The translations under genes and the position numbers were made by a program. This document shows, piece after piece, positions 11,560-24,100 of a stretch of DNA of 64,000 nucleotides (its first letter is position 1; each line of letters begins with the position of its first letter). A model generated the notes under the pieces. That model was not told the origin of the DNA. It was given only the letters and a program-made list of their open reading frames with translations, and made no database searches. This DNA comes from Dastarcus helophoroides (Eukaryota > Arthropoda > Insecta > Coleoptera > Bothrideridae), in NCBI GenBank assembly GCA_028583605.1, contig CM053329.1, positions 10,023,501 to 10,087,500 of the forward strand, given 5' to 3'.

Positions 11560-13860
11560 CGGGAAAACTGTCTCAACCTGAGAAAAAAAAACGACTAGTG
11601 TATTATTATTATTCATGTCAGAGCATAAATATATGTATATATAACAGAGGATATAGTAAGTTAGATGTACAATACATATATGTAACATATTAAACACTTC
11701 TTGCCCAAAAGTGAGCAACGTCGTTTGCATTTGACTTTGCTGCTTTAAGATCCTCTAGGGTGCATTGGGCGGGCCAGAGTGGGCACTCGTACATGTGTGC
11801 GGTGGTTTGTTGTGCTCCGCATTCGCGTAGGCTGGAGTCTACAGGATAACCCCTTTTTTTCAGCGTATCTCGTGATCTTGCAGTGCCCGTGCGCAATCTG
11901 TTCAGCGCCCGCCATATCTCCCAGCTTTCGTCGCAACCTGGTGCCAAGTCCTCTTTCGGTTTCATTCAATGATGATCTTCAGTCTCCTTTTATAGGTCTA
12001 CTCTGCTTTTAGGCTCTCCATATTTTTGCATAGTTCTCAAGAAGCTTCGCCTCGATTTTAGTCTCTGATGAGCCGGTTGCAGGCCGTGGAGGGGGTGGCG
12101 TTCCAGTTCTGCTGATTTGAACCTGTTATTTAATGCGGCTGCCTCTCTGCAGACGGTAGGAGGGGCGATGCCAGCTAGGTGGTGGATCTTGTTCGTCGGT
12201 GTGGGTTTCAAGCATCCGGTAATGATTCTGCTTGTCTCGTTGAGGGCGATATCCACTTGCTTTGCGTGCACTGATTTATACCGCACCGGGCAAGCATACT
12301 CAGTTGCGGAATGGCATAGAGCGATTGCTGAGGTTTTGAGGATTCTCGGTTTTGCTCCTCAGCTAGAACATGTCAGTTTCCGGATTATATTGTTTCTCCC
12401 GCTGACTTTTAGTTTAATATCGAGACAGTGGCGTTTAAATGTTAAGGCCCTGTCGAGTGTAACGCCAAGATATTTGGGGTTCTAGTGGTATCCCTTTTCA
12501 TTCAATTTTACGGAGAAGGCACATACTTGTGTTTTCGTTGGGATTGGTTTCAATTGATTCTTTCGGTAGTAGAGGTCTACCTTTAGTAGCGCCTCACTGA
12601 AGTGTTGTTCTACCTCCTCGAATGTTCTGCCCTGTGATGTAATTGCCCTGTCATCCGCATATATATAGGTGCTTATGTTTGCTGGAAGGGGTTGGTCGTT
12701 TGTATAGATGTTAAAGAGTAGAAGTGCCAGCACACTTCCCTGTGGTAGGCCGTTTCTTTGATTCCTCCATCTGCTGCATTTTCCCTGGAATTTCACCAGA
12801 AACCTCCTGTTATGAAGCAAGTTTTTGATGGTGTTCGTGAGGTTAATATTCTTAGTGACAGCATACACTTTCTGTATCAGGAGCCTGATGTTAATGATGT
12901 CATACGCAGCCGTTAGGTTGATGAATACGGGCACCGGTTATGAGGCCTTTGTGGAAACCGTCCTCAATATGGTGCGTTATGTTAAGTACTTGTGAAGTGC
13001 AGCTTTTCTCTGGGCGGAATCCAGCCCGTTGCGGTATGAGGATAGGTTCTACGGCCAGTGTAAGGCGAGTTTCTATCATTTTTTTGATAATTTTACATGT
13101 ATGGCATAAAAGGCAGATTGGACGATAACTTTTGGGGTTACTGGCTTTCTTCCCTGGCTTAAGGGCGGCCATAATCTTCGTTTTTCGCCACATACTTGGG
13201 ATTTTGCACTTCGGTAGACAGGCATTGAACATATCCAGTAGCCATTGTTTTGCTTTTGGTCCGAAATGTTTGATCTGGCCAGTCATAACATCATCTAGTT
13301 CAGCAGTTCTTCGCGGTTTGCACTTCTTTATTGCCATAGTCAGTTCTTGTATGGTAAATGGGGCAGACGCTTTTGTCGTTTGTTCCCCCCTCTGATCGGT
13401 TTATGTTGGTTTTATGTCGGGGAGGCATTTGATCTGGTTTACCGTTTACTGCTAGCCGGGTGGCTATTTGATTTGCTGTTACATTGGTGTGGGATCTTGG
13501 GTGGGTTGAGTCTCTGTTTAATCGGTTTAGTAGTCTCCAAGCTACACATGTTAAGCTTTTCAATTAGTTTGATCAACTTCTTCCTCTTAAGCTCGGATAT
13601 AGAGCTGATTAGTTGTTTTACCGCTTCTATTGTGTTTTCTCCCAGGGGGTTGCTCTCGAAGAGTGTGATGTTATTCTGGAGTTCGGCTTTCGTTGCTGTT
13701 GTTAGGCCTTGGATATAGTTAGTGTTACATCCTCTAAGGATGGAGAGACGTGAGCATTTTTTAATAGTGTAAGTGTGACTACCGCTTTGTTCAGTAGCTG
13801 TTGAAATTTAGTCTAATTGGCTTTTTTAAAGTTATATCCACGTCTGAAAAAGATATTGTA
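11560..13860 (-). pseudogene. Jockey-like non-LTR retrotransposon, 5'-truncated, decayed reverse transcriptase
   Basis: Reading the minus strand from about 13860 to 11690 gives a near-continuous second ORF in several frames. There is a linker at 13300-13735 (TNVTANQIATRLAVNGKP). The fingers follow at 12900-13337 (KSYRPICLL). The palm spans 12482-12934, with motif A FINLTAAYD, GLPQGSVLALLLFNIYTND and motif C YADD. The thumb is at 11990-12480 (PKYLG, TSRIITGCLKPTPTNKIHHL). The C-terminus at 11690-11965 (ALNRLRTGTARS, ECGAQQTTAHMYECP) is a zinc-knuckle-like end. The 3' side ends near AATAATAATAATACAC. No endonuclease domain is present. The first motif A acidic residue is Asn (family: Asp), and there are several frame breaks and a stop, so it is inactive. 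Such enzymes copy their RNA into nicked chromosomal DNA. Confidence 0.85.
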
Positions 13861-14290
13861 GGCTCGGACTATAGCAGTGATCTGGCACATGATCTGGGTT
13901 GTGTAGAAAGCAGTCCTAGAACCCATAATAAGGTATGGTGCAGCTGCAGGGAATACACAGCAAAACTAGATATGAATATACTAAAAAATGTACAGAATAC
14001 AACGCTAGGGATAATAACCAACACTCTCTGGTATAACCAGTAAAAAACTTCGTAAAGATCTACGAATTAAGACAATAAAAGAAAAGATAAGAAAAGTCGC
14101 GAGAAGAAGAGGATTACTCAAAATTCCCCGGGAGATTGGTCAAATGACTAGTAGGCGAAAGAAAAACAACTTGCTTTACACGTGCATGAAGAAGACGTTC
14201 ACAGAAACAAGATGGATGGCACAAATACAGACAGATATGTAAAATCTACAACAAAAGAAAGGCAGACATGGAAGGTCTAAATCTGAAGAG
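13861..14290 (+). pseudogene. C-terminal relic of a second Jockey-like retrotransposon
   Basis: Plus-strand frames read KLDMNILKNVQNTTLGIIT and NTLWYN. After a one-base shift they read LRKDLRIKTIKEKIRKVA. This is the pattern found at the end of Jockey-type reverse transcriptases (a quilt of KxxVQNxTLRxIxNxPWYxxN). It lies head to head with the minus-strand element next to it. It has stops and no recognisable ends. Confidence 0.55.
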
Positions 14291-14291
14291 A

Positions 14292-14425
14292 GGTTAAAAT
14301 ACAGAACTTATCCCCTGGCTGTCGAAACGCGTTGGAGCAACCTTTGTTGTGTTTTTTAATCTTTCTTGGTTTCAGGGGACAAGTTCTGTATTTCAATTTT
14401 TAAAGACAACCAAGGACCAGTCAGC
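14292..14425 (+). mobile_element. Hairpin retroposon, copy 2 (rearranged)
   Basis: Starts AAAATACAGAACTTATCCCC, then jumps directly to the right arm (GGCTGTCGAAACGCGTTGG) and ends ACCAAGGACCAGTC. Most of the left arm and the loop are deleted. No clear target duplication is seen. Confidence 0.55.
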
Positions 14426-15475
14426 CAATAAACAACATAATTACCGAGAGTTCTTAAACAGAACAGTGAGATAAAGGGATAAGAGAAAAGAATTTCTGAT
14501 CCCATAGGAACATTTAAAGACAAAGACAAAAACAGGGAGGTTGCTAACAAAATAGAAAACTATTTGATACAATGTCCAATAAAAATTTCTTTCTTTCTTA
14601 AAGTTTCTGAAAACCCTTTTTTTCTTCTTCAGAAGTGCAGAGAATTTAAAAAGAGATTATAATAAATAGAATCCTTAAACATTTCCCAATTGAAATCTTT
14701 TTTTTTTTTAAATTAGACAACCATCTTTTCAACTATGCTCGAAAAATTTCACTGTGCACTTTTTATGTTAAATTATTTGATTTAAATACTATATAAAGTG
14801 ATTGCATTTGAATTAAATCCGCTCTGCTTTTGCTTCACTCGATAATTAAATTTTTAAGTATAATTAAATTTGCGCAACGGTGATTTATTGCTGCCAATAA
14901 ATATAAGTAATAAATAAGTTTCGTTGCAAATTATGGATATTTTCAATTATTAAAAATGCGTTTTTAGACCTGAGATACGCAAAACGTTCTTCACGCTTCA
15001 TAATGAATGAAATAACACTAATTTAAAATTTTCTAGTGCCATTTATGCAATTCTCTATGTACCATTCATTAGTTAGGTGCAAATTAATCATAATCCAGGC
15101 ATATATTATCTGCTTCTGACGCCTACTCTGTTGGTATAATTATGAGCGTAATTTTAATATGGCTTTATTTGGTATTTCTTACATAATAAACAGAACTATA
15201 CATACTTGATTTGACACCACATTTACCTAAACCTACTTTGATTAACTGGCAGCGCCAACGCTTTTACTACGTCATCCACTTCCAGAAGTAAGAGCTCTCA
15301 ATTTCCATCAAAACTTTTATCACTGGAACAACTATTCTAATGCATAGACCACATGAACAGATTTCAGATTTTGGGAACCAAAGGCTGGTTTCGGTTTCGA
15401 TCTTATTAGACCTCGTCACTTTGGCATATTCGACTGACAATTTAACAATCAATGAAGTGTGTCTAGTGATGCACA
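14426..15475. other. AT-rich non-coding DNA
   Basis: No gene is recognised. The stretch 15240-15480 is slightly less AT-rich but contains no supported frame. Confidence 0.4.
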
Positions 15476-15522
15476 AAGCAAGATTTCTTGTCTTGCCATT
15501 TAACTTCTTGTCTTGCCAATTT

Positions 15523-15790
15523 CTTTTTTTTTTTTTGTTTAATTCACTCGCAAAGGGCAAACTTCATTATGCCTTCAAAGTACTGCGAGTGGGATGCGGA
15601 AATAAGGATAGATGGCGATGAACCGCCTTCTTAAACAAGGATAGGTTGTAATTTTTGGAGAAACTTGCTTTCGATAACGAGTTCCATAGCTTGGAAGTCT
15701 ATAGAAAAAAAAAGTCTCCGTAGACAGTCCTCACTGTGTCAAGCTTTATCGCATAAGAATTTGCCGTCTCCGACTGTCTTGTATGTCTTG
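15523..15790 (-). pseudogene. 5'-truncated 3' end of a non-LTR retrotransposon
   Basis: On the minus strand this matches the C-terminal end of the reverse transcriptase at 37443-37970 (ETANSYAIKLDTVRT then a VYGDFFF-like stretch) plus its 3' untranslated region. It ends in a run of A (T-run at 15523-15536 on +). It starts abruptly near 15790 within TCTTG-rich repeats. A dead retrocopy. Confidence 0.7.
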
Positions 15791-15959
15791 CTGGTTCAAT
15801 TTTTGTCTTGCTAACAGGAGCCCTGTTTTTTCTTGTTCTTATTGGTTTGCTTGCTTTGCGCATGAGTAACAACAAAACAGAATCAGAATTGCCACACAAA
15901 CAATTTAAATAATACATCATGAATAACAGATGTAAAGGAAAAAGAAAATAAAAATTTGA

Positions 15960-17470
15960 GGTGTGGACTCTCAAAACGAAAACCCACCCAAAATTTAGAA
16001 AAAAAAATCCAAATTATTGCATAAAAATCGTAATTTCAAGAAAAATTGAAATCAAAAGATAATCTTATTTAAATTTAAGTCTTAAATTTAGACTGTAAAT
16101 TTCGAGAAAAAAGTTGATATTTAGAGCAAGCGTTCCAAATTAAAAACATTGTTTTAGTAACAATTTCGTGTTTTTTCCTGAAATATCTATCTTATTGGCA
16201 AAACTCAAATTTCAAAAATTCAGTTTATGCTTAAAATTTTAATTTTACAACGAAAATTTTGACTTCCTAGAAAAAAAATATTTTCAAAGATTCGAAAAAT
16301 TAAAAATTGCGAGAAAACACTCAACGTTTCAATATTTTATTTGGACATTTTGGACTTTTTCAGAAATTTCTAATTTATAGAAATTTGATGATTAAATTTA
16401 AATGTTTCAATTCAAGTTTTAACTTCAAAGCCAAAAATTGAAATACAGAACTTGTCCCCTGAACCCAAAAAAAATTAAAAAATACAACAAACGTTGCTCT
16501 TACGGGTTTCGTCAGCCAAGCTGTCATCTTCTGAGAGATATACCCAAACGCGTTAGAGCAACGTTTGTTGTGTTTTCTAATCTTTCTTGGTTTCGGATGA
16601 CAAGTTCTGTATTTAAATTTTTTAAGATAACCAAGGACCAGTCCGTTCCAACAAACTTCAAAGTCAAAGTTTTTCGACGTTACATTCAAAATTATTTTGT
16701 TCCAAAGATTAAGATAGTATACAGTAAAAATATCAATTTTACAATTTCAAGTAAAAAATTAAAATTCAAAAATTTGAAGAAAAACTCAAAATTTTTGGCA
16801 AAATATAATGATTTCTGGAAAATTCAAGATGCTTTAAGAAAATTGAAAAAAAGTGAAATCAGAAATGTTACGTTGAAGCCAAAAGTTTGAATAATTTGAC
16901 ATAAATTCGAGTTTTTTAAAATCTTTTTAACTTTTTTCAAATTATGAATTTTCAAATTTAATTTAGATTTTTGGATTTTAAATTTGAACTGTCGGATTTG
17001 TTTTCGAAGTTCCTTTAAAAATGTTTTTCGAAATTTAAAATTCAAATTGGAAGAGATTAAAATTAATTCCAAGTTTAAATAATAAGTCAAAATTGAGCTA
17101 AGGTTGAGTGGGAAAGATTTTGCAATTAAAGTCAAAATGTTTGAAAAAAGTCGAGTCAAGGTCAATATTTCGTGGTTAACATTCTAGTTTCGATAAAAAA
17201 AATCGAAGTATAAAACGAAAATTGAAATTTAAAGAATAGGATTGAAAACCTAAGGAAACATTCAAAATTTCTGAAAAAAAATCAAAATTGAGGGAAAAAT
17301 ATATTTTTTTTATTTATCGGATACGTAACGGGTGTCATTTCAACATAAATTTAACATTGGACTTTTTCTTTTAATTTTGATGTTTTCCAAATTTTAATTT
17401 AAGGGAGGGAGCAGAATTCATTACTTGTAAAGGAATTGTGTATTCAGAAAGGTTTAAAAACACTGTTTCA
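15960..17470. repeat. A-rich degenerate minisatellite-like block
   Basis: Long runs of loosely repeated words such as AAAATTTGAA, TTCAAAAATT and GAAAAAC on the + strand, without coding potential. It resembles the blocks at 20200-20700, 21120-24690, 27831-29440, 34050-34450 and 39780-41400, some on the opposite strand. Period is roughly 20 bp but strongly decayed. A hairpin retroposon interrupts it at 16436-16653. Confidence 0.5.
16436..16653 (+). mobile_element. Hairpin retroposon, copy 3 (full)
   Basis: Both arms are present around a short loop. It is flanked by a 15-bp direct repeat with one mismatch, AACTTCAAAGCCAAA (16421-16435) and AACTTCAAAGTCAAA (16654-16668). That length is unlike any cut-and-paste family and fits LINE-type retroposition. 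Confidence 0.7.
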
Positions 17471-17479
17471 AGAGCTTAT

Positions 17480-17632
17480 TTCAATAAAGTAATTAAAAAA
17501 AGCAAGAATTCTTGCTTCTTGCTAATTTTTTGGCAAGAAATCTTGCTCTTGTTAAAAGAGGTTCTTGTCTTGTCTTGTCTTGTTTTTGCCTTATAAATTT
17601 CTTGTCTAGTTCTTACAGCAAGAACAAGACAC
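17480..17632. repeat. TCTTG-rich degenerate repeat
   Basis: Runs of TCTTGTCTTG and CAAGAACAAGAC next to the long hairpin at 17633-17822. Similar words occur at 15480-15525 and 15770-15810. Confidence 0.4.
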
Positions 17633-17822
17633 GTAGGGGGCGCTGTGCTTACAAAACAGATTGACGCAATTAGTGCTTCCACGAATTGTTCTTGTCTTGC
17701 TTTTCCTTGTTCGTGTCTTGTTCTTACAGCAAGAGTAAGACACGAACAAGGAAAAGCAAGACAAGAATAATTCGTGGAACACTAACTACGTCGACGTGCT
17801 TCGTAAGCACAGCGCCCCCTAC
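17633..17822. mobile_element. Long hairpin / foldback element
   Basis: A near-complete 190-bp palindrome. The outer 20-bp arms are a perfect inverted pair (GTAGGGGGCGCTGTGCTTAC at 17633-17652 against 17803-17822). Inner arms of about 42 bp (17678-17720 and 17736-17778) differ by about one base. The loop is about 15 nt. It is probably a small MITE; no convincing target duplication was found. Confidence 0.65.
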
Positions 17823-18570
17823 CGGTCTGTGAAAGAAACCATCGAATAACTCCGATCGTATTCAATTTGCTTGTAACAATTACAAGAATTATTCCTTACA
17901 ATTCATTTCAAACTACATTAAATTGTGTGGTCCAAAAAACTAAGTTTTGGCAAATTTATTTTTTCTTGGCGCCTGCTCGGACTATTTAATTTTATTTATT
18001 AGAAATTATTCTCGCACATCATTCAGACTGAAAGCACAATTTGAGAACTCAAATTACGAATCTAAATATATTCGGCATATTTGTGCCCAGTCCAATATAA
18101 ACAATGCTTTTTTTAAATTTGTAACAATAAAAAAAGTCGCGTCTTTCTACACTGGTTAGTGTTGCACATACATACGTTTCAGATAATATCATCTTCACTT
18201 GCGCAACACTACTCACTACATGTATATTTAGATACACAAGGCTGTCTTAATAGATTTAGGAGACCTATTACAACTTGAGTTTTAGTTGGACGATGAAAAC
18301 ATAATTGTCAGTTTAGAGCATTTAGGAATAAAAAATGTTGAAGCAATTTGTGGATTGTTTTATCCACTTCCAAATTTTTTATCAAAAGGATTCTCTGCCG
18401 CAAGCCTATAGGTTTGCAGAGAAATAAATGACAGTTTTGATTCCTTTAATTGCAAAGTTATGAATCCTTACTAAATATTTTTGTAATGTATCTGTATTAA
18501 TAAAATTGGTGTACTTGTGACTTCCAATTAACTTGTCTTTTTAAATGTTGTAAAAACGGATATTTTCTAG
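17823..18570. other. Non-coding DNA
   Basis: No gene is recognised. The sequence seems unique. Confidence 0.4.
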
Positions 18571-18574
18571 AATT

Positions 18575-18740
18575 TGTGTCTGTCTGTCCGTCTGTTTGTC
18601 CGGGATAATATCGGAAATGGCCAAGATGATTTTGATAAAATATTTACTAAAATGTGGAGTATTTTCTCAAGCATCTTTTAGGCTATTTCTTAAATCGAAT
18701 TTAACTATGCGCTCAATTTTATTTAATGTCACAAAAATTA
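18575..18740 (+). repeat. LINE-tail-like dispersed repeat, copy 1
   Basis: CTGTCTGTCCGTCTGTTTGTCCGGGATAATATCGG..., followed by GATTTTGATAAAATATTTA, is shared with 25755-25950. Sequences of this kind (a GTCTGTCCG run, then an ACCGATTTTGATAAA-like phrase) commonly mark 3' ends of LINE or SINE copies in insects. No coding part remains. Confidence 0.45.
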
Positions 18741-18744
18741 CTAT

Positions 18745-19699
18745 GCCACACACAAAAACTGTTGCCACATAATTTTAAATTATGCAACATCGTAAAATTC
18801 ATAAATTATTAATTTAAAAATTTTATGATTCTCCACAAAAAAAAAGATGTATCTAACCTTTTTTCGTACGAAAGGTAATTCCTGAAACTTTCTGTGACGA
18901 ATAGTTGACTTAGAACTTTATAGGAATACTAGCCGTGTTCCCGATGAAATAACATTTCAGAAACCATTAGATTTTCCTCAAACGTTAACAAGTTAAGTTT
19001 TGGCAAAATCGCTTTGCGCATATTCCCCTTTTTACCTCGTGTATTTTGAATATTTTTCTTCCCCGGCCAATATTTCTAATTTGATATACCAATACCCTGG
19101 ACTTGAATCTGTCAAATTGCGGTTAAAACGACGCCATGTATTATCAACGTTGTTCTGCAGCAGAATAAAGACTCTCAGTTTTCCAGTTTTACAGCCACAT
19201 GGCCACACAAATAAGAAATGCGATAAGCAAAATAAACACCGCCGCGCCGTGGCGAGAATATGCCATACAGTCAAAGTGGTGATCAGTATAGGCGTACAGG
19301 CAATTTTAAATCCAGTGGTGTATATTATTTATTTCCAGCTTTTTTAAGGTTTCAGTGCCCATTTTAAGGCTCTTAGAAATTGGATTTTGAAAAATCCTTT
19401 TTTAGTACCCACCTGCGTTATACGTAACCTTCGTGTGCAAAATTTGAATCTTGTAGAGCCACCCGTTTAAGCTATGCGTTGTCTGTCAGTCAGTGTTAGA
19501 GTTTTATTAAATAGATATTTATTAGTGCTGCAGGTGCAATCTGCTTTAACAATCACTTCCGAAAATAGAAGTAAATGATTTCAGAAAAACACCACGTCAC
19601 GCATAGAGCATTAGGTTTTATTTTTAGTAGACAACATTTTTATTGATTGACAGAGGTACACTTTTAATATTTCACCTCCTTTTATAATTGACGAAGAAA
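18745..19699. other. Non-coding DNA
   Basis: A 115-codon frame at 19000-19347 shows no recognisable domain and no coding-like composition. I do not call it a gene. Confidence 0.4.
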
Positions 19700-20180
19700 A
19701 TTGTATATTTTCGTCGTTTCAACCTGAATGACACCGTGTATATCGTTCATCAGCGCTCAATTATTCACCACGTTTCCGATGCTGTCCGGAAATAAACGCG
19801 TCATATAGAATTAGTGTCATTACCTAATTTATTAAACGTGATGAGGCAAAAACGTTAGATAAATGCGAAATACCTTCGACAACGTAAATGACTGAAAATT
19901 TAGAGAGGAGGGGGTTAAATTGGTGGGGATAAAAGGGGTAGCGTCGCCATGTCGACCGAAGGGGAACAAATTTATGAATGAACTGACGTCACGGCACAGT
20001 TACCCCTAACCCCTATGTACACACTCAACCGAGAGATTAATTTTTAAATGTCACTTCGCTGCCGGGTAATAAAAGGGTTTTAATAAGAAATGACGTTATT
20101 TATAGGGATGCACGTCACTAATAAACAATATGGGGCAATTAAAGAATCGAGTTTATGAGAGTTCTAAATGCACGCACGTA
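19700..20180. promoter_or_regulatory. Candidate enhancer-like element in the interval between the two exons
   Basis: A unique, moderately GC-containing island inside very AT-rich DNA. It carries a palindromic TGACGTCA (19984-19991), further ACGTCA-type words, GGGGTTAAATTGGTGGGG and TAATAAAAGGG motifs, and no coding frame. The same palindrome occurs in the exon A promoter. Function is inferred only. Confidence 0.3.
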
Positions 20181-20199
20181 GTCACTGGAACTTCTTTTA

Positions 20200-20720
20200 A
20201 ATTCTGGAACAAACCATATTGAAATTTTTTTGTCTCGAAAGATTTCTTTACTGAAAAATTTCTTTTATTTTATTTATTCTTTTTTACTTCTAGATGTTAG
20301 TTAAAATACTATAAACAAGTCTTTTTGCATTTTAAAATCAAAATGTTATAAAGGAAAGAAACATAAATTACAATATATCAGTAGCTTTGAAAATGAAGAC
20401 CAAATTTCGAAAAAAAATCGATTTTACACAAAAAAAAATTCGTGAAACCTTAGTCTAAAATTTTTAAATTTTTCTCGAATTTGACGTTCACATGTTTTGA
20501 ATTACACAATTTTGAGCACAAAATGAAAAGTTTTAGTTTAAAGTCACTAATTGCACTTATAAGATAAAATCTGCAAGATAGTTTTGAAAAATTCAAAATT
20601 TGAGAAAAAAAAATGAAAATTTCATAAATATTTCCAATATATTTTTATTGAGTATCTTTTTAAAATATTAGATTACTGGCTTGTGGTCAAAAATCTACCA
20701 AAGAACGAAATTGTTGTTAA
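20200..20720. repeat. A-rich degenerate block
   Basis: Loose AAAATTT/TTTGAAAA repetition as at 15960-17470, with no gene. Confidence 0.35.
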
Positions 20721-20736
20721 CATAATTAATTAATAT

Positions 20737-21068
20737 TGTTGCGGGCTTATCGGTTCGAAATGATTATTAGCACTTGTTGAATAATACCCACTTTATTTTT
20801 AAACTAAACTCGAAACACTACAACTGAATAATAAACTCACTTATTGACTTCTATTAACTCACTAATTAACTACACTGACTGACTGACTTTAACTGATTCG
20901 TGGAAAAGGCGACCGCCTTATATAGTTTTCGCTTCCGGGTTCTAGAAAAATACTACAGATAAGGCTTATCGTTTGCCGAAATTTCTGAAACGCTTATCTG
21001 TCGTTTGCTTCATTATCTCTTTTAGATCTTTCTTACGTACTAAATTCTACAATTTATATTTCATTAAA
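20737..21068 (-). mobile_element. Solo LTR, copy 2
   Basis: Same family as 8879-9195, in reverse. The left end is TGTTGCGGGCTTATCGG and the right end is TTTCATTAAA (mutated from GTTACA). It is flanked by ATAT (20733-20736, 21069-21072). TATATAG (reverse of the TATA region) and the GATAAGGCTTATC dyad are conserved. Confidence 0.75.
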
Positions 21069-21119
21069 ATATTTATTTGGGTGCAGAATATGCAGATGCT
21101 TAATTGTTACAACCTTGAC

Positions 21120-24100
21120 GAGGTTTGAAAATCTAATCATCTTTTGAAATGTTGACTTTTCTCGACACTTTGACGGTTTTTGAAAATAACAAATTTTTTT
21201 TGAGGAATGCGAGTTTCCTTTCAAAATTTTAACTTAAAGACAAACATATTCTTTGATAATTTTTACTTATATCAGGTCTCCATTTTGTAAAAAAAATTAA
21301 ATTTTGACCAAATCTGAAAATTTCAACTATCTCAAAATTTCCAGTTTTTTAAAAATTTTGCCATTTTTCGAACTTTATAGTTATTCAAAATCATTATCTT
21401 TTCCTGAAATAATTATTTTATCGTAAATTTGGACTTTAATTGAAAAATTCTGCCTTTCTGACAATTTTGACTTTCTTGAAAATATTAACTTTTTCAAAAT
21501 TTTCACTTTTCTAAAAACTTCGTTACTCTATCAAAGTCTTGGCCTTTTAACTTATTTTTGAAGAATTCTACATTTTTTGAAAATTTCTACTTTTTGAAAA
21601 TTTCTTTTAAAAATTTTTTACTCTTTGAAAATTATAATTTTTTAAAAATAATTTTCCAAATGTTTAATTTCAAATTTTTTACTTTTGTTTCAAAAAATAA
21701 CCTTTTTTAAATTTGTCCCCTGTTTAAAAGTTTTGAAAAATTGATATTTTTGACAATTTTGATTATTTTTGAAAACACTGAATGTTTTTGAGAATTTTAA
21801 TCTCTTTTGAAAATTTTTAGTTTGAAATTTTCGACTTCAACTTTTGATGGATATTTCGACGGCTTGAATTTTATGAAAAATTTATTTCTCTTTTAAATTT
21901 TGATTTGAAAAATTTGATGTTATTGAAAATTTTACTTATTTTAAAAATTTTTAAGTTCTAAATTTTTTAAAACTTTAATTTTATTTTAATTTCAGCATTT
22001 TCTGACAATGCTGGCTCCTTTTTGACGCTTTCAAAGTTTTCACTTATTTCAGTTCTTTCAACTAATTTTTTCTTGAAAAGTTTTATGTTTTCTCGTAATA
22101 TTAATTTTTTTAGGTAATAATTGTTGGAATATATTATTTTTGAAAATGCAGGCTCTATTGAAAATTTTTATTTATATACTTTTAAAAAATTGAACCCTTC
22201 TAAAAATTTCGACTCAACATTTCTTTTCATTTTTTTTAGATTTTTCATTTTTTAAACTTTTTCTTTTTTCAAAACTTTGTCTTTTTCTTGAAATTTTATA
22301 AAATTAGGATATTCTGAAGGTTGTATTTTTTTTTATCAAAATAGAGAGTACAAATATCGAACTGTTTTCAACATGTTATTGAAGTTTACAAAAAATCTAA
22401 TTTTTAAAATATCTATTTTTTAAATGTCGTCCTTGTTAAACATGTTTACTTTTTGTAAATATTTTGATTTTTTTTTTAAAGTTCACTCTCAAAATTTTTC
22501 CCTTTTTCGGGATTTTAATTTTTCTTTATTGAAAAACTCGACTTTGTTCAGAATTTTACCTTTTTTCTCGAAATTTTTAATTTTTTGGAGAATTTTTCTC
22601 TTATTCCAATTTTTTGCGAAATCGTGACCTTTTTTAAAGTGTCAAATTTTTTGATAATTTGGTCCATTTCTCAAAATTTTGAGTTTTGCTGCTTTAATTT
22701 TTTTTATATTTTGATCTTTCATAAATTTTTTTGAAGCTTCAACATTATTAAAAATATTTACTTCTTGTAAAAATTTTATTTTTTTTTAAATTTTGAATCT
22801 TGTAAAATTTTGTATTTTCAGAATTTTGTCTTTTTCTAGAAATTTAGATTATTCTTGTAAATTTCAAATTTTCTAAAATTTATGATACTTTTTAAAAATG
22901 TTGACTTTCGGTCTCTTTCATAATTGTACCTTTTTTGAATATTTCAACCGTTTTTAAAAATTTTAAATTTTTCTGTTAGGTTAAACTGCTTTTAACTTAA
23001 ATTTCAAATTTTGAGAACTGTTTTCCAAAAAAAGTAAAAATCTGGGATTTAAACTTGAATTGTTGACATTTTTTTGAAAATTTCAACCAAGAATTTTAAA
23101 TGTTTCTGTTAGGTTCAACTGTTTTTAATTGCGACTTCCAATTGGCTTTTTCTTCAAATTTCGACTTTTGAATGTTTCGTAAAATTTTCTCTTGTTTTGA
23201 AAATTCTCTGTTCAAAATTGTCACTTTGAATCCCAAAATGTCGACTTCAATTCAACATTTATATGAAATTTAACTTAAACTTCACATTTTGAGAACTGTT
23301 TTCCAAAAAAAAGTCAAAATTTGGGAATTAAACTTGAATTGTTGACATTTTTGTCGCAAAATTTTCATTTTTAAATTGATGCCATGGTTATCTTTTAAGT
23401 TAATTATAGATTTTTTCCAAAATTAGCTAGCAATATTGGAACATTTAAATCCGATATTAAATTATTAGAAAATTTTAATTTGACTCTGACTCGACATTTT
23501 AAATGAAATATTTAATTTTCTACGTTACGGTTTCGAAATTTCAATATTTTTCAATTTTCTTAAGGGAAAAGTAAAAATTTCAAACTTGGTTTTAAGATGC
23601 GGATTTATATTCAATATTTCGAGTTTTCTGGTAATGTTAACTTTAACCCCAAAATTTGGGCTTTCATTGGGAAATTCTTTTTTTCTTATTATTGGTCCTT
23701 AAAATCTGAATTTGGAGTTTTTGTTGACTTTTTTAATTGATTAATTTTAAGTTTTTTCTTTTGCCTTTCCATTAAAATGTTTAGCTGAAAAAAATAAAAA
23801 TTTTAACTCCAATTTTCAGATTCTTTTCGAGACCTTGGCTACTAATCTCAGTGTAATATAATTTGATCTTAAATTTGATTTTCTTATATTTCAACTAGCA
23901 ACTCGATTATTTCAACTTTAACGTTCTAATTTTAACTTTTCTCTAACATTTACTTTAAATTAGAAGCCTCGATGTGTTATGGAAATTTTGAGTTTGTAGT
24001 GCAATGTAAGAAAATCAATTGAAAATCCAAAATTCAATCCAAAAGTTTCAGTTTGAAGTAAAAATTTTGATTTTTTTATATCTAGTAATGCAATGTGAAG

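Noticed and set aside
19000..19347. 115-codon plus-strand frame
   Set aside because: It has no domain, no splice sites or promoter, and composition like the surrounding non-coding DNA.
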